A DNA stretch of 64,000 bases from Candidatus Nitrotoga sp. CP45 (GTDB lineage: Bacteria; Pseudomonadota; Gammaproteobacteria; Burkholderiales; Gallionellaceae). Position 1 is the stretch's first letter; every line of letters starts with the position of its first letter. A program made the position numbers and the translations under genes. Of the stretch, positions 8,490-18,729 are shown piece by piece. The notes beneath the pieces were generated by a model. It was given only the letters and a program-made list of their open reading frames with translations, did not search any database and was not told where the DNA came from. Location: contig CAMCFJ010000004.1 of assembly GCA_945874105.1 (NCBI GenBank), forward strand, positions 60,448 through 124,447. The letters run 5' to 3'.

Positions 8490-9986
8490 ATGAGCCTCGC
8501 GGTTTTATATAGCCGCGCCCTCTCCGGCATGGATGCCGCGCTGGTCACTGTCGAGGTTCATCTCGCCAACGGACTGCCCAGTTTTACCATTGTCGGCCTG
8601 CCTGAGACCGAAGTGAAAGAAAGCAAGGATCGCGTCCGTGCAGCCTTGCTGACCTGCCAGTTTGAATTCCCCAATCGCCGCATTACGGTTAACCTCGCGC
8701 CTGCCGACCTGCCCAAAGAAAGCGGGCGTTTCGATTTACCCATCGCGCTAGGCATACTCGCCGCATCTGGACAGATTCCCTCAAACCGCCTTGCCGAATA
8801 TGAGTTTGCCGGTGAACTGGCGCTTACCGGCGAGCTACGGCCAATACGCGGCGCGCTTGCCATGACCTATCACGCAGCCTCCAACGGACGGGCATTTATT
8901 CTTCCTGAAATAAATGCTGTCGAAGCGGCGCTGGTAGAAGATGCAGCAGTGTATCCAGCACAATCCTTGTTGCAGGTGGCGGCGCATTTATCTGGGCGCG
9001 CTGCACTTACCCGTCAAGTCGCCAGTGCACAGCCTGTCATGCCGAACTATCCGGACATGCGCGAAGTGAAGGGTCAAGGGCAGGCCAAGCGCGCGCTGGA
9101 GATTGCCGCCGCTGGCGGTCATAGCGTATTGATGAGTGGCCCGCCCGGTACCGGCAAATCGATGCTGGCGGCACGTTTCCCCGGCATCCTGCCGCAAATG
9201 ACTGAAGCTGAAGCACTGGAAAGCGCAGCCATGCAATCGTTAGGCGGCATGTTTGATGTAAGCCGCTGGAAAACGAGACCATACCGATCACCGCATCACA
9301 CCGCATCAGCGGTAGCCATGGTCGGCGGCGGCAGCAATCCGCGTCCCGGTGAAATCTCTATCGCAATGCACGGCATCCTATTCCTTGATGAATTGCCGGA
9401 ATTCGATCGCCATGTTCTGGAAGTGCTGCGCGAGCCACTGGAGAGTGGCCGCATCACCATCTCTCGCGCTGCGCGCCGCGCCGATTTCCGCGCGCAATTT
9501 CAGTTAGTTGCTGCAATGAACCCTTGCCCGTGCGGCTATCTTGGCCATTACAACGGCAAGTGCCGTTGCACACCCGATCAAATTGCACGCTATCGCGGCA
9601 AAATTTCTGGCCCGCTGTTGGATCGCATAGACATTCAGATTGAAGTTCCCGCAGTGCCACAGGAAACCTTACTCAAACAGGCTGACGGAGAAACAAATAG
9701 TGATATTCAAGCGCGTGTAAACGTAGCGCGGCAACATGCATTAACCCGCCAGAACAAACCGAATGCACAACTTACAGTAAGCGAAATCGACGTTCTCTGC
9801 GCGCCCGATGCACAAGGTGCCGCATTGTTGCAGCAGGCCATCAGCCGCCTGAATTTATCTGCACGCGCTTATCACCGCGTGCTCAAGGTGGCGCGCACTA
9901 TTGCCGACCTGGCTGGCGACAAAAATATCCTTGCTTCACACATCGCCGAGGCTGTACAGTATCGCAGGATGGGCAGGCAGGGATAG
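8490..9986 (+). CDS. comM: YifB/ComM family Mg-chelatase-like AAA+ ATPase
   Basis: In naturally competent relatives ComM is a hexameric helicase that extends branch migration during integration of transforming DNA. The 498-residue protein has the N-terminal ChlI domain (GLPSFTIVGLPETEVKESKD), the AAA+ core with Walker A SGPPGTGKSML (about residues 216-226) and Walker B-like GILFLDELPEF. The CPCGYLGH zinc-knuckle-like motif and a C-terminal helical bundle (LNLSARAYHRVLKVARTIAD) follow. Length is typical. It follows ubiK by 4 bases. Other competence genes are not in the window. Confidence 0.94.
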   Translation: MSLAVLYSRALSGMDAALVTVEVHLANGLPSFTIVGLPETEVKESKDRVRAALLTCQFEFPNRRITVNLAPADLPKESGRFDLPIALGILAASGQIPSNRLAEYEFAGELALTGELRPIRGALAMTYHAASNGRAFILPEINAVEAALVEDAAVYPAQSLLQVAAHLSGRAALTRQVASAQPVMPNYPDMREVKGQGQAKRALEIAAAGGHSVLMSGPPGTGKSMLAARFPGILPQMTEAEALESAAMQSLGGMFDVSRWKTRPYRSPHHTASAVAMVGGGSNPRPGEISIAMHGILFLDELPEFDRHVLEVLREPLESGRITISRAARRADFRAQFQLVAAMNPCPCGYLGHYNGKCRCTPDQIARYRGKISGPLLDRIDIQIEVPAVPQETLLKQADGETNSDIQARVNVARQHALTRQNKPNAQLTVSEIDVLCAPDAQGAALLQQAISRLNLSARAYHRVLKVARTIADLAGDKNILASHIAEAVQYRRMGRQG

Positions 9987-10207
9987 TTGAACACAGCGGA
10001 TTTATAACTCAAACCTCATGTTCGGTCGGCATAAACATCATAAAAATGGAGTACGAAATTAATTTTCCATAGTGCAATTCTGACCCATGATTCCAAGCAA
10101 GCGTGCTACCGCAAAATCATGTTTGCTTGACACAGTTTCTGTACAATTCAAACCATCGTAGTTTTTTGTTATTTCCACTTTTTTTATTGCATCATTGGGG
10201 GTTTGTT

Positions 10208-11176
10208 GTGTCGTTTGAATCTATAAAACAATCTCTTGCCTCAGATATGTCTCTTGTAGACAGAATTATCCGCACCCGTTTACATTCTGATGTGGCACTG
10301 GTCAATCAGATGAGCGAATACATTATCAATAATGGCGGCAAACGGCTGCGCCCGACATTGGTGGTGTTATCCGCCAAGGCCTTGGGTTACACCGGAGAAT
10401 ATCATCACGGCATGGCAGCGGTGGTGGAGTTCATTCATACCGCCACCCTGCTGCACGACGACGTGGTGGATGAATCAGAGCTGCGCCGTGGGCAGGCAAC
10501 TGCCAGCGCCTTATTCGGTAATGCAGCGAGTGTTCTTGTTGGCGATTTTTTATATTCGCGAGCTTTTCAAATGATGGTGGAAGTAAATGACATGCGTGTG
10601 ATGCAAACGTTGGCAGACGCTACCAACACTATTGCAGAAGGTGAAGTATTGCAATTGCTCAGCTGTCATGACGCAAGTGTCGATGCAGCCAGTTATTTGC
10701 GCGTGATCTATTGCAAAACAGCCAAGCTATTTGAAGCAGCGATGCGTCTGGGCGCTATCCTGGCGCAGGTTGACAGCGCCAGCGAAGATGCTGTGGCGAA
10801 GTATGGAATGCACTTGGGAACAGCATTCCAATTAGTGGACGATATTCTGGATTATTCAGGGGACGAGCAAGAAACCGGCAAAAACCTCGGCGACGACCTG
10901 TCTGAAGGCAAGCCCACATTGCCGCTTATTTATGCCATGCAGCATGGAGATGCCAGCCAAGCTGCGGTAGTGAAGCTAGCCATTGAGCAAGGCAACATCG
11001 GGAGTTTTGCCGAAGTATTGCAGGCAATCAACCAAACCGGTGCCTTGGAATATACCCGGCAGCAGGCTCAAAGAGAATCAGATGCAGCATGCGCGGCGCT
11101 GTCTATCCTGCCAGATACGACTTACAAACAATCTCTACTGCAATTAGCTCATTTTGCTGCCACTCGGCAATTTTGA
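10208..11176 (+). CDS. ispB: Octaprenyl diphosphate synthase (polyprenyl synthase)
   Basis: This trans-polyprenyl diphosphate synthase makes the side chain of ubiquinone. The ORF track starts at 10103, but the family N-terminus begins near VSFESIKQSLASDM, so I choose the GTG at 10208 (322 residues). The 35 extra N-terminal codons look non-coding. The first Asp-rich motif is LLHDDVVDESELRRG and the second is FQLVDDILDYSGD; GGKRLRP is the substrate-binding Lys/Arg motif. No rplU-rpmA-obg genes are beside it. The quinone link to ubiK 2 kb upstream may be coincidental. Confidence 0.93.
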   Translation: MSFESIKQSLASDMSLVDRIIRTRLHSDVALVNQMSEYIINNGGKRLRPTLVVLSAKALGYTGEYHHGMAAVVEFIHTATLLHDDVVDESELRRGQATASALFGNAASVLVGDFLYSRAFQMMVEVNDMRVMQTLADATNTIAEGEVLQLLSCHDASVDAASYLRVIYCKTAKLFEAAMRLGAILAQVDSASEDAVAKYGMHLGTAFQLVDDILDYSGDEQETGKNLGDDLSEGKPTLPLIYAMQHGDASQAAVVKLAIEQGNIGSFAEVLQAINQTGALEYTRQQAQRESDAACAALSILPDTTYKQSLLQLAHFAATRQF

Positions 11177-11552
11177 TCAGGATAAATCCTGGGTAAACCA
11201 TCCCGCATGTTGAGACTTAATAACTCCCAAAAAACTTAACAAACTCGCAAGAACCTCACTCCGTCAGCAAAACTGGCGCCTTAAGCTGTCCATTCAATAA
11301 GATTAATGCACGATCATCACGCTAACTTATAAAGCAGTCAGGGTGAATTACAACGTAAAACAGCTTTTAATCTTAGCTTAAATCACCCACTTCATAACCT
11401 ACAATGGGCACCATCCGATGATAACCATCAATGTTTATGACGCTTTTCGACTCAAATTTTATCTCACACGCTAACACAAGCATTCTCCCGGTTCGGGCAG
11501 CGGGAATTGTGAGAACGAAGAGTTTTCGTCTATTTAATTTTTAAATAAAATT
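11177..11552. other. Intergenic region, ispB to diguanylate cyclase
   Basis: This 376-base AT-rich gap has no credible ORF and no tRNA. A small hairpin (ACGAA-GAGT-TTCGT type) lies just upstream of the cyclase gene near 11514-11530. I see no strong terminator after ispB and no recognisable factor site. Confidence 0.35.
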
Positions 11553-13226
11553 ATGATTAATGACACCCCTCCTTCCGAAATCGCGCGAAATACCCTGATC
11601 ACCTTGGCCGCACGCAAAATCGCTCCAACACCAGAAAACTATGCACGCCTATATCAGGAAATTAGTGGCGAACCTGAGGCTAATAGCGCGGACCAAATTT
11701 TGGCATTGAATGCGCAACCTCTTAAGGAATCAACCGACGGCAAATTGCAACCAGCATGGCCGAACCTGATCCGTGACCTGCTCACACAAATGGATACTGC
11801 GCATAAGGGAATCACTATCACGCGAAAAAAACAAGGCGTGGGAACCGTACTGAACAAATTCAATAATGACTCTAACGTTCTATTTTCAAAGTTGCAGGGG
11901 TTAATAGTTTCTTGGGGAAATACAACTTCGCCCGGCTCTGATGAACTTATCCCGGCAAAACCAGAAGCAGCGATAAATATCATATCCCCTGCCTCAGCAA
12001 ACATTACTGGCATTCCTGACAAAGCTATTGATACCCGACTGGTAGAGCAGCTGCGCGAGTTGCTGGCGCAATCTCTTGAAAGCACTCACAGCAAAGATCC
12101 CGATCTTATAAATGAAATTCAGGCATTGGCGCAACAGACTCGCACCACCAGCGATTATGCTCAAGCCACCAAGCTGAATAAGCAGCTACGCAAGCTCTGG
12201 GGCAAGCTGGCATTACGCGACAACGACAATTTCAAAATTCAGGAAGGATTGATGCGCCTGTTTCGCCTATTGGTGGAAAACGTCGGCGAACTGGTGACCG
12301 AAGACAAGTGGCTGCACGACCAGATTCTTAACCTGCAGGGAATCATCGAGCGCCCGATCAGTAAACAATCAATCGCCAGTGCGGAACGCAACCTGCGCAG
12401 CACGATCATCAAGCAAAGCTTGCTGAGACAAAACATGATTGATGCCAAGACCACGCTTAAAAGCCTGATGACGACCTTCATCGATCGCTTGAGTGACATG
12501 ACCGACAGCACTGGTGCATATCACAATAAAATCGAAGGTTATAGCTTGAAAATCGGGGAAACAGATAACCTTGCTGAATTAAGCAACATTCTGGATGACA
12601 TCATGCAAGACACGCGCATCATCCAGGCTAGCTCAATGCGCTCACACGAAGAGTTGGTCAGCACACGGAAACAGGCGCACATTGCCGAAGAACGTGTCAA
12701 GCAATTGGAGCAGGAACTGGAACATGTAAGCGAGTTAGTGCGCGAAGACCAACTTACTGGGGCACTCAACCGGCGCGGGCTCGATGATGTGCTGGAACGC
12801 GAAATGAAACGCGCTGACCGCCAGAAGACACCAGTCAGCATTGCGCTGCTCGACATTGATAATTTCAAGCAACTTAACGACTCTTTGGGCCATCAGACCG
12901 GCGACCAGGCACTCGTGCATTTAATCCAGGTAATCAAGAATGCCCTGCGCCCAACCGATGAAGTGGCACGTTATGGTGGCGAAGAATTCCTGATTATCCT
13001 GATAGATACCAGCCTGGAAGAGGCGATGACGACCATAATCCGCCTGCAACGCGAACTGACCAAAAGTCTTTTCCTGCATAACAACAAACGACAGCTGATT
13101 ACCTTTAGCGCCGGAGTTGCGCTACATACTAGCGGCGAAGACCCTGAATCAACAATCAGTCGTGCGGACAATGCCATGTACAAAGCCAAGCGGGCTGGCA
13201 AAAATCGCGTATTCGCAGCCGATTGA
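11553..13226 (+). CDS. Diguanylate cyclase with long N-terminal helical region
   Basis: The 557-residue soluble protein ends in a full GGDEF domain (about residues 395-555): LTGALNRRGLDDVLEREMKR and the active-site RYGGEEFLI. The inhibitory site RPTD precedes it at the usual distance, so product inhibition is expected. The first 390 residues contain no membrane segment or known sensory fold that I recognise. They are largely helical, with a strong coiled coil just before GGDEF (about 340-395, EERVKQLEQELEHVSELV) that should drive the dimerisation needed for catalysis. The N-terminal NTLITLAARKIAPTPENYARLY is typical of a betaproteobacterial cyclase group. It lies directly upstream of the flagellin promoter, so a role in the motile/sessile switch is plausible. 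Confidence 0.9.
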   Translation: MINDTPPSEIARNTLITLAARKIAPTPENYARLYQEISGEPEANSADQILALNAQPLKESTDGKLQPAWPNLIRDLLTQMDTAHKGITITRKKQGVGTVLNKFNNDSNVLFSKLQGLIVSWGNTTSPGSDELIPAKPEAAINIISPASANITGIPDKAIDTRLVEQLRELLAQSLESTHSKDPDLINEIQALAQQTRTTSDYAQATKLNKQLRKLWGKLALRDNDNFKIQEGLMRLFRLLVENVGELVTEDKWLHDQILNLQGIIERPISKQSIASAERNLRSTIIKQSLLRQNMIDAKTTLKSLMTTFIDRLSDMTDSTGAYHNKIEGYSLKIGETDNLAELSNILDDIMQDTRIIQASSMRSHEELVSTRKQAHIAEERVKQLEQELEHVSELVREDQLTGALNRRGLDDVLEREMKRADRQKTPVSIALLDIDNFKQLNDSLGHQTGDQALVHLIQVIKNALRPTDEVARYGGEEFLIILIDTSLEEAMTTIIRLQRELTKSLFLHNNKRQLITFSAGVALHTSGEDPESTISRADNAMYKAKRAGKNRVFAAD

Positions 13227-13305
13227 CAGGGGAGTGTGATTCAGGTTGGTTGGCAGACATACACTTGTTATATGCAGTCCATCATCGAATAGTGCAGCCA
13301 GCCAT

Positions 13306-13362
13306 CCCGCAAAGGTGAGAATCTGGCGCAATTTCAAGCATCTGAATGACTACCTTCGCGGG
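13306..13362 (+). other. Long-loop inverted repeat upstream of the flagellin promoter
   Basis: CCCGCAAAGGT at 13306 pairs with ACCTTCGCGGG at 13352 over 11 bases with one mismatch, around a 35-base loop. There is no T tract, so it is not a normal terminator. It could be the 3' end structure of the cyclase mRNA or a relic. It does not match the c-di-GMP riboswitch core that I know. Confidence 0.35.
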
Positions 13363-13422
13363 CAGGCCAAGGCCAATTATTATGAATGCGTTCTATGCCT
13401 CAAAAAAAAATGAAGTGTGTAC

Positions 13423-13449
13423 TAAAGTTTTTTCCGCTCTTTCCGTTAA
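13423..13449 (+). promoter_or_regulatory. Sigma-28 (FliA) promoter of fliC
   Basis: TAAAGTTT, 11 bases, then TCCGTTAA: 14 of 16 positions match the FliA consensus TAAAGTTT-N11-GCCGATAA. It lies 96 bases upstream of the flagellin ATG and is clearly homologous to the promoter of the inverted second flagellin gene. Confidence 0.85.
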
Positions 13450-13545
13450 CTGAAACTAACTACGGTTGATTAGCCTGGCATTGCAAGGCAAACCAAAGTA
13501 AACGGCAACTTTGCCGTAATGAAAATCAGTTAAAGGAGAATTAAC

Positions 13546-15699
13546 ATGCCTGCAGTTATTAATACCAACGTTGCATCCCTGAATGCTCAACGCAACCTGA
13601 ACTCTTCACAAAGCGCACTACAAACCTCTTTGCAACGCCTATCTTCCGGCCTGCGCATCAACAGCGCCAAAGACGATGCAGCGGGTATGGCGATTACCGA
13701 ACGGATGACATCACAAATTCGCGGTCTCAATCAAGCTGCACGTAATGCTAATGACGGCGTCTCTTTGGCGCAAACCGCTGAAGGTGGATTGGCCGAGGTT
13801 GGCAACAACCTGCAACGTATCCGCGAGCTGGCGATTCAATCTGCCAATTCGACTAATTCTTCATCTGACCGTGCTTCGCTCAACGCTGAAGTGTCACAAT
13901 TACTCGCTGAAATACAGCGTGTTGCGACAACTTCCCAATTCAACGGTCAGAACATACTTGATGGCACCTTCACGGCAGCCCAGTTCCAGGTTGGCGCGAA
14001 TGCCAATCAGACTATTACAGCCAGCACAGGCAATTCCCAAACATCGGCGCTGGGTTCTTACCAAGTCGCCACCAACAGTATTTCGGCAGTAAGCGGCACG
14101 GCACTCACAGCGGGTCAATTAACGCTCAACGGCATTGATGTAGGTAGCTCAACTTCAGGTTCGGCCGAAGCGATTTCTGCTGCCATCAACGGGGCTGCTA
14201 ACCAAACCGGTGTCACCTCCTCAGCCTCCACCGTGGTGAGCAGCTCTGTCTCCAATCCATTGCTACGCAACCAATCGCTGCAATCCGGCGACTTGGTCAT
14301 TAATGGCGTAAGCATTGGTGCGGTTGCAGGCTCCAGTAACGTTGCGACACAAGGCGGCAACGTCGCTGCCGCAATCAATGCGGTATCGACCCAAACCGGC
14401 GTTACAGCAACGGCCAACGGCGGTACTGGCGCGCTGACACTCACGTCCAGCACCGGCAAAACAATCGACATCACCACCAATGCAACCACAACGGCTGACG
14501 GTGCTACCCGAGTGGAGAATGCCACCGGCTTGGAAATGGCAAGTGCCGCGAAAACATTTGGCAACAGCGTCATCACCGTTGGCTCAGGCGCCCGCCAAGT
14601 AGTCACCAATACTTCAACCAACACTGCCTCTGCCGCCGACACATTGACTGTGGCCGGTGTTACTTTCACCTATAGCGCTGGTGCCAACAGTGCTACCAAC
14701 ATCCAGATCGACAACGCTACCGCTGCTGCCCAAGGAGCCAATGTCAGAGCCGCGCTCGCTTTGAACAGCACGGTGACAAACGCATTCACCATTACGGGCG
14801 CTACAACTGACGCGATTCTGACTGCAAAAAGCAACGTGTTATCGACTGCGTTTACCGATGGCTTGGCTTCCGCAACGGCAACCGCCGGTGGTAGCTCATG
14901 GGCATCAACTACAGCAGGTGCGGGGGTTGCAATTGGCGATACCCTGAAAGTCGGTGGCCTTACTTACGAATTCACGCGGCACAATGCGACCGCTGTGGGT
15001 ACCGCAGGCAACATCCAGGTAAAACTGGGTACTGGCGGTGCTAATGCAGCAGCTGATGACGTTTTAACGGCCACCAACCTGGCCGCGGCCATTTCCGCCC
15101 AACAGGCTGCGGGCAATGGCACGGTAGGATTTACCTCCAGGGCCAGTGGTGCGGTTACCGTAACCAATGCTCTGTATGGCACCGCTGGTGTCGTAGCAGT
15201 GCCAACGGAACCAGTAACCCTCGGTACCGCTGGTGCAGTGGCCAGCGTTGACACGGCGGGCGTCAGTGGGGTTTATGCCAGCAGCAGCACCAAGGGAACG
15301 TTGACACTTAACTCTGCCAACACGTTCAGCATTGGCGGAACATCTCCCGCTGCTGCGGGCTTGAGTGCCGCCAATGTTGGTCTGACTGCTATTAACATAG
15401 TGGATATTTCGACGGTAGTAGGTGCAAATAATGCGATTTCGCTGATTGATGGTGCGCTAAGTCAGGTCAGCACGATACGCGGCAGCATGGGTGCTTTGCA
15501 AAACCGCTTTGCCAGCGTGGTGTCCAGTCTGTCTGCATCGTCAGAGAACCTCTCTTCTGCACGTAGCCGGATTTTAGATGCAGACTTTGCGGCAGAAACT
15601 GCACAGCTGACCCGTAACCAAATCCTGCAACAAGCAGGTACGGCGATGCTGGCACAAGCAAACCAATTGCCAAACAATGTATTGTCGCTGTTGAGATAA
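13546..15699 (+). CDS. fliC: Flagellin, long form (intact copy)
   Basis: The 717-residue filament subunit has conserved D0/D1 ends: [18 protein letters not shown] to about residue 140, and about 620 to the end ([20 protein letters not shown], terminal LSLLR). The surface-exposed middle is long, making the protein well above the 490 residues of E. coli FliC. It contains two flagellin IN-type units (LTLNGIDVG and LVINGVSIG, each followed by an AAIN helix) and further Ala/Thr/Gly-rich beta domains. AAAGGAG stands before the ATG. It is transcribed from a sigma-28 promoter and followed by flaG-fliD-fliS. A second, inverted and frameshifted copy lies at 23860-26017. Confidence 0.96.
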   Translation: MPAVINTNVASLNAQRNLNSSQSALQTSLQRLSSGLRINSAKDDAAGMAITERMTSQIRGLNQAARNANDGVSLAQTAEGGLAEVGNNLQRIRELAIQSANSTNSSSDRASLNAEVSQLLAEIQRVATTSQFNGQNILDGTFTAAQFQVGANANQTITASTGNSQTSALGSYQVATNSISAVSGTALTAGQLTLNGIDVGSSTSGSAEAISAAINGAANQTGVTSSASTVVSSSVSNPLLRNQSLQSGDLVINGVSIGAVAGSSNVATQGGNVAAAINAVSTQTGVTATANGGTGALTLTSSTGKTIDITTNATTTADGATRVENATGLEMASAAKTFGNSVITVGSGARQVVTNTSTNTASAADTLTVAGVTFTYSAGANSATNIQIDNATAAAQGANVRAALALNSTVTNAFTITGATTDAILTAKSNVLSTAFTDGLASATATAGGSSWASTTAGAGVAIGDTLKVGGLTYEFTRHNATAVGTAGNIQVKLGTGGANAAADDVLTATNLAAAISAQQAAGNGTVGFTSRASGAVTVTNALYGTAGVVAVPTEPVTLGTAGAVASVDTAGVSGVYASSSTKGTLTLNSANTFSIGGTSPAAAGLSAANVGLTAINIVDISTVVGANNAISLIDGALSQVSTIRGSMGALQNRFASVVSSLSASSENLSSARSRILDADFAAETAQLTRNQILQQAGTAMLAQANQLPNNVLSLLR

Positions 15700-15716
15700 C
15701 GCGCCAGGTGATTAAC

Positions 15717-15740
15717 CCCAGCCGAAATAATTCGGCTGGG
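15717..15740 (+). terminator. Hairpin between fliC and flaG
   Basis: CCCAGCCGAA-ATAA-TTCGGCTGGG is a perfect 10-bp stem with a 4-base loop, 17 bases after the fliC stop. The following CCTTTGATAT is only weakly T-rich. It probably gives partial termination, so that flagellin mRNA exceeds flaG-fliD mRNA, or it protects the fliC 3' end. Confidence 0.6.
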
Positions 15741-15764
15741 CCTTTGATATAAAGGAGAGGACAA

Positions 15765-16178
15765 TTGCTTATCCAAAGCACTAGCAACATGGCTCAGACT
15801 TCACTGTCTGGCAAAATTTCAAGCAACGGGCTCGCCAACGATGGCAAGCCTATTATTATTTCTGCCCCATCTTCTGGTAGTTCAGTCCAGCCTGGCGTGT
15901 CAGCTGACTTGCCCCTGGTCGCAGTAGTGCAGACTGCCGAACAACAAGCCACTTCTGCCCAATTGCGAAACGCTGCAGACAACATCAACAAGGTACTGAA
16001 GCAGTCAAACAAGAATTTAGAGTTCAGTGTGGACACTGGCACCAAAAAGGCTATAGTCAAACTGATCGAAACAGATACCGGTGATTTGATTCGTCAATAT
16101 CCCACGGAAGAAATGTTGGCAATTTCCAGCGCTATAGACCATTTTCAGCAAGGCGTATTGCTGAAACAAAAGGCCTAA
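15765..16178 (+). CDS. flaG: FlaG family protein
   Basis: This 137-residue protein matches the FlaG family, usually found between flagellin and fliD and linked to filament length control. The conserved C-terminal part is clear: LRNAADNINKVLKQSNKNLEFSVDTG, then LIETDTGDLIRQYPTEEML and a final helix. The N-terminal 50 residues are low-complexity. The start is a TTG at 15765 preceded by AAAGGAGAGG. It is 13 bases before fliD. The same ribosome-binding region is copied behind the second flagellin. Confidence 0.88.
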   Translation: MLIQSTSNMAQTSLSGKISSNGLANDGKPIIISAPSSGSSVQPGVSADLPLVAVVQTAEQQATSAQLRNAADNINKVLKQSNKNLEFSVDTGTKKAIVKLIETDTGDLIRQYPTEEMLAISSAIDHFQQGVLLKQKA

Positions 16179-16191
16179 GGAGAGACAAATC

Positions 16192-18183
16192 ATGGCAACC
16201 GCAACCACATCAGCTACCTCGTCGACCAATCTGGACGTCAATAGCATTGTAAGTCAGTTGATGGCGGTTGAGCGGCAACCAATCAATAAGCTCAACGTCA
16301 AGGAAGCAAGCTACCAAACCAAGCTTTCTGCCTACGGTAGCATAAAAGGGGCAGTAGCCGGCTTTCAAACTGCAATGCAGAGCTTGAGTAGCGCGATCAG
16401 GTTTACCAAACTCGATGCGATTCCTTCTGATGACACAATTTTGTCTGCTACTGCCAGTAGTATCGCGGTAGCGGGCACTTATTCTTTGGAAGTGACCAGC
16501 CTGGCCCAAGCTCAAAAACTTGTCGCCATTGGTCAATCCAGTAGCACTGCTGGCATCGGCAATGGAACTGCGACTACGGTCACTTTCGATTTTGGCACCA
16601 TCAATGGCGGGACGCTGGATCCGGTAACCAAAAAATATACCGGTGTTACCTCGTTTGGCTCAAACGGCAATGGCACCAAGAGCATCACCATAGACAGCAG
16701 CAATAATTCTCTGCAAGGCATCCGCGATGCCATCAACGCGGCCAAGATAGGCGTAACGGCAACCATCATCAACGACGGCGGCGCTTCGCCCTATCGCCTT
16801 GCGCTGTCATCGGACAACATTGGCGTAAGCAATAGCCTGAAGATTTCAGTAAGCGGCGAGGCAAACTTGACTAGCCTGCTGGCGCACGATCCTGCGGCTA
16901 CGCAAAATTTGACTGAGGATGTCACCGCGAAAAATGCCGAGTTCAAGGTAAATGGCGTATCCGTCAGCAAGGCCTCAAACTCTGTCTCCGATGTGATACA
17001 GGGAGTCACGCTCAACCTGAAAAAAATTACCACAACACCGACAACTGTGACCGTGGCTCATGACAATGCCTCTGTCAGTAACTCGGTCTCCGGCTTTGTG
17101 AAGGCTTACAATGACTTGGCCAAAACACTAAAAGATATCTCTGCTTACAATCCCGCAACCAAACAATCGGCGATTTTGCAGGGCGACAGCACCGTGCGTT
17201 CCCTGCAATCGCAGTTGCGGAACATGCTTGGATCTCCCGTCACGGGGGCTTCCGGCGCGCTGACTACGCTGTCTCAGATAGGCATTTCTTTCCAAAAGGA
17301 TGGCTCCCTCGGACTGGACAATGCCAAGCTCAATAGCGCAATAGCCAATAATGTCAGCGACATTGCCAGTTTGTTTGCCGCTGTCGGTAATGGAACGGAT
17401 AGTTTGGTCAGTTATAACTCCGCAACCAGTAACACCAAAGCCGGTAGCTATGCAGTGAATGTTACCCAAATTGCCACCCAAGGCAATACCGTAGGAAATA
17501 GTGCGGCCAACACCACCATCACAAATACAAATAATGCGCTGGACATAACTGTCAATGGAGTCAGCGCTTCAATAACTTTGAATGCGGGAGTTTATACAGC
17601 TCAAACCTTAGCTGCCGAATTGCAAGCCAAGATCAATGGCGCAAACACATTCAGCAACGCGGGTATTACGGTTGCGGTTACGCAAAATAGTGGTGTGCTA
17701 TCAGTAGCCTCTTCCAGCTATGGATCCAGCTCCAGCGTTGCTATCAGCGGGGCTGGGGTCAGTGACTTGCTCGGCGCAACTCCCACGCAAACCGCTGGTG
17801 TTAACGTTGAGGGATCCATCGGCGGTGGGACTTGTACTGGCACCGGCCAGATTTTGTGCGACTTACATGGCTTGAATGTCACCATCAACGGCGGGGCATT
17901 AGGCGATCGTGGTAGCGTAAATTACTCGAATGGCTATGCATTTTCACTCGATAAATGGGCAAGCACCGTATTGACAACCGATGGAACGCTCGCCAGTCGC
18001 ACCGATGGTATTAACAACTCCGTCAAGGACATAGGAAATCGCCGAGCTGCAATGGAAACCCGTTTACTAGGCATTGAAAAACGGTACCGCGCCCAATTTT
18101 CCTCGCTGGATATGATGCTGAGCAACATGAATCAAACCAGCAATTATTTGACCCAACAACTCGCACAAATCGCCAAACTATAA
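16192..18183 (+). CDS. fliD: Flagellar hook-associated protein 2 (filament cap)
   Basis: The 663-residue protein forms the pentameric cap at the filament tip that folds incoming flagellin. The N-terminal FliD domain (SSTNLDVNSIVSQLMAVERQ) and C-terminal FliD domain with a coiled-coil end (IEKRYRAQFSSLDMMLSNMN, then YLTQQLAQIAKL) are clear. The central domain is larger than in E. coli FliD (468 residues) and includes a flagellin IN-like unit (LDITVNGVSASITLNAG). A Cys pair in GGTCTGTGQILCDL is unusual for an exported filament protein. It sits in flaG-fliD-fliS order with 13- to 15-base gaps and good AGGAG sites. Confidence 0.95.
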   Translation: MATATTSATSSTNLDVNSIVSQLMAVERQPINKLNVKEASYQTKLSAYGSIKGAVAGFQTAMQSLSSAIRFTKLDAIPSDDTILSATASSIAVAGTYSLEVTSLAQAQKLVAIGQSSSTAGIGNGTATTVTFDFGTINGGTLDPVTKKYTGVTSFGSNGNGTKSITIDSSNNSLQGIRDAINAAKIGVTATIINDGGASPYRLALSSDNIGVSNSLKISVSGEANLTSLLAHDPAATQNLTEDVTAKNAEFKVNGVSVSKASNSVSDVIQGVTLNLKKITTTPTTVTVAHDNASVSNSVSGFVKAYNDLAKTLKDISAYNPATKQSAILQGDSTVRSLQSQLRNMLGSPVTGASGALTTLSQIGISFQKDGSLGLDNAKLNSAIANNVSDIASLFAAVGNGTDSLVSYNSATSNTKAGSYAVNVTQIATQGNTVGNSAANTTITNTNNALDITVNGVSASITLNAGVYTAQTLAAELQAKINGANTFSNAGITVAVTQNSGVLSVASSSYGSSSSVAISGAGVSDLLGATPTQTAGVNVEGSIGGGTCTGTGQILCDLHGLNVTINGGALGDRGSVNYSNGYAFSLDKWASTVLTTDGTLASRTDGINNSVKDIGNRRAAMETRLLGIEKRYRAQFSSLDMMLSNMNQTSNYLTQQLAQIAKL

Positions 18184-18198
18184 CTTGGGAGAATTACC

Positions 18199-18729
18199 AT
18201 GAACACCAATACTGCTATCAAGGCCTATAACAAAGTTGATATTGAATCAGGCGTAAATGCGGCTGATCCGCACAAGCTTATTTTGATGCTCTATCAAGGC
18301 GCATTACTGGCGATAATATCGGCCAAGAACCAAATTTTGCGCAAGGAAACAGCCGCCAAGGGCGCGTCCATTTCCAAGGCTATCACGATTATTGACGGAG
18401 GGCTGAAAGCCTGCCTCGACAAGAATGCCGGTGGCGAACTGGCACAGAATCTTTCATCCCTGTATGACTACATGAACCAGCGTCTATTAATTGCCAATCT
18501 TAAAAACGACACTGACATCCTGGACGAAGTAAGCAAATTGCTGACCGAACTCAAAGGGGCGTGGGAAAGCATACGTTCTGGCATCTCCTCTGCCTTGCCC
18601 GCCACTCCCACCATTGGCCGGCAACAAACTATCTCCATAGCTAGACCGCAAGACATTATCGCCCAGTCAACTATGCCACTACAGTCAGCAATCGGCAGAC
18701 GTGCAATGTCATCTTATGGAAGTGTATAG
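18199..18729 (+). CDS. fliS: Flagellin export chaperone
   Basis: FliS binds the C-terminus of flagellin in the cytoplasm and keeps it unfolded for export. The four-helix core is recognised by YNKVDIESGVNAADPHKLIL and LYDYMNQRLLIANLKND. The family is usually 125-140 residues; this protein has 176, with a Pro/Ser/Gln-rich tail after about residue 130 that looks disordered. It starts 15 bases after fliD behind GGGAG and belongs to the same transcript. Confidence 0.92.
   Translation: MNTNTAIKAYNKVDIESGVNAADPHKLILMLYQGALLAIISAKNQILRKETAAKGASISKAITIIDGGLKACLDKNAGGELAQNLSSLYDYMNQRLLIANLKNDTDILDEVSKLLTELKGAWESIRSGISSALPATPTIGRQQTISIARPQDIIAQSTMPLQSAIGRRAMSSYGSV

Noticed and set aside
10126-10150. 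TTGACA followed by TACAAT upstream of ispB as a sigma-70 promoter
   Set aside because: The spacing is only 9 bases, far from 17, so it cannot be a normal promoter pair.
10103-10207. N-terminal extension of ispB in the ORF track
   Set aside because: The 35 extra residues are unlike the family. The GTG at 10208 gives the normal N-terminus.
13227-13420. c-di-GMP riboswitch between the cyclase and fliC
   Set aside because: The region has an inverted repeat but not the conserved core sequences of the known c-di-GMP riboswitch classes.
14115-14669. 184-codon minus-strand ORF inside fliC
   Set aside because: It is a shadow of the Ala/Thr/Val-rich flagellin frame; the same shadow occurs in the second flagellin copy.
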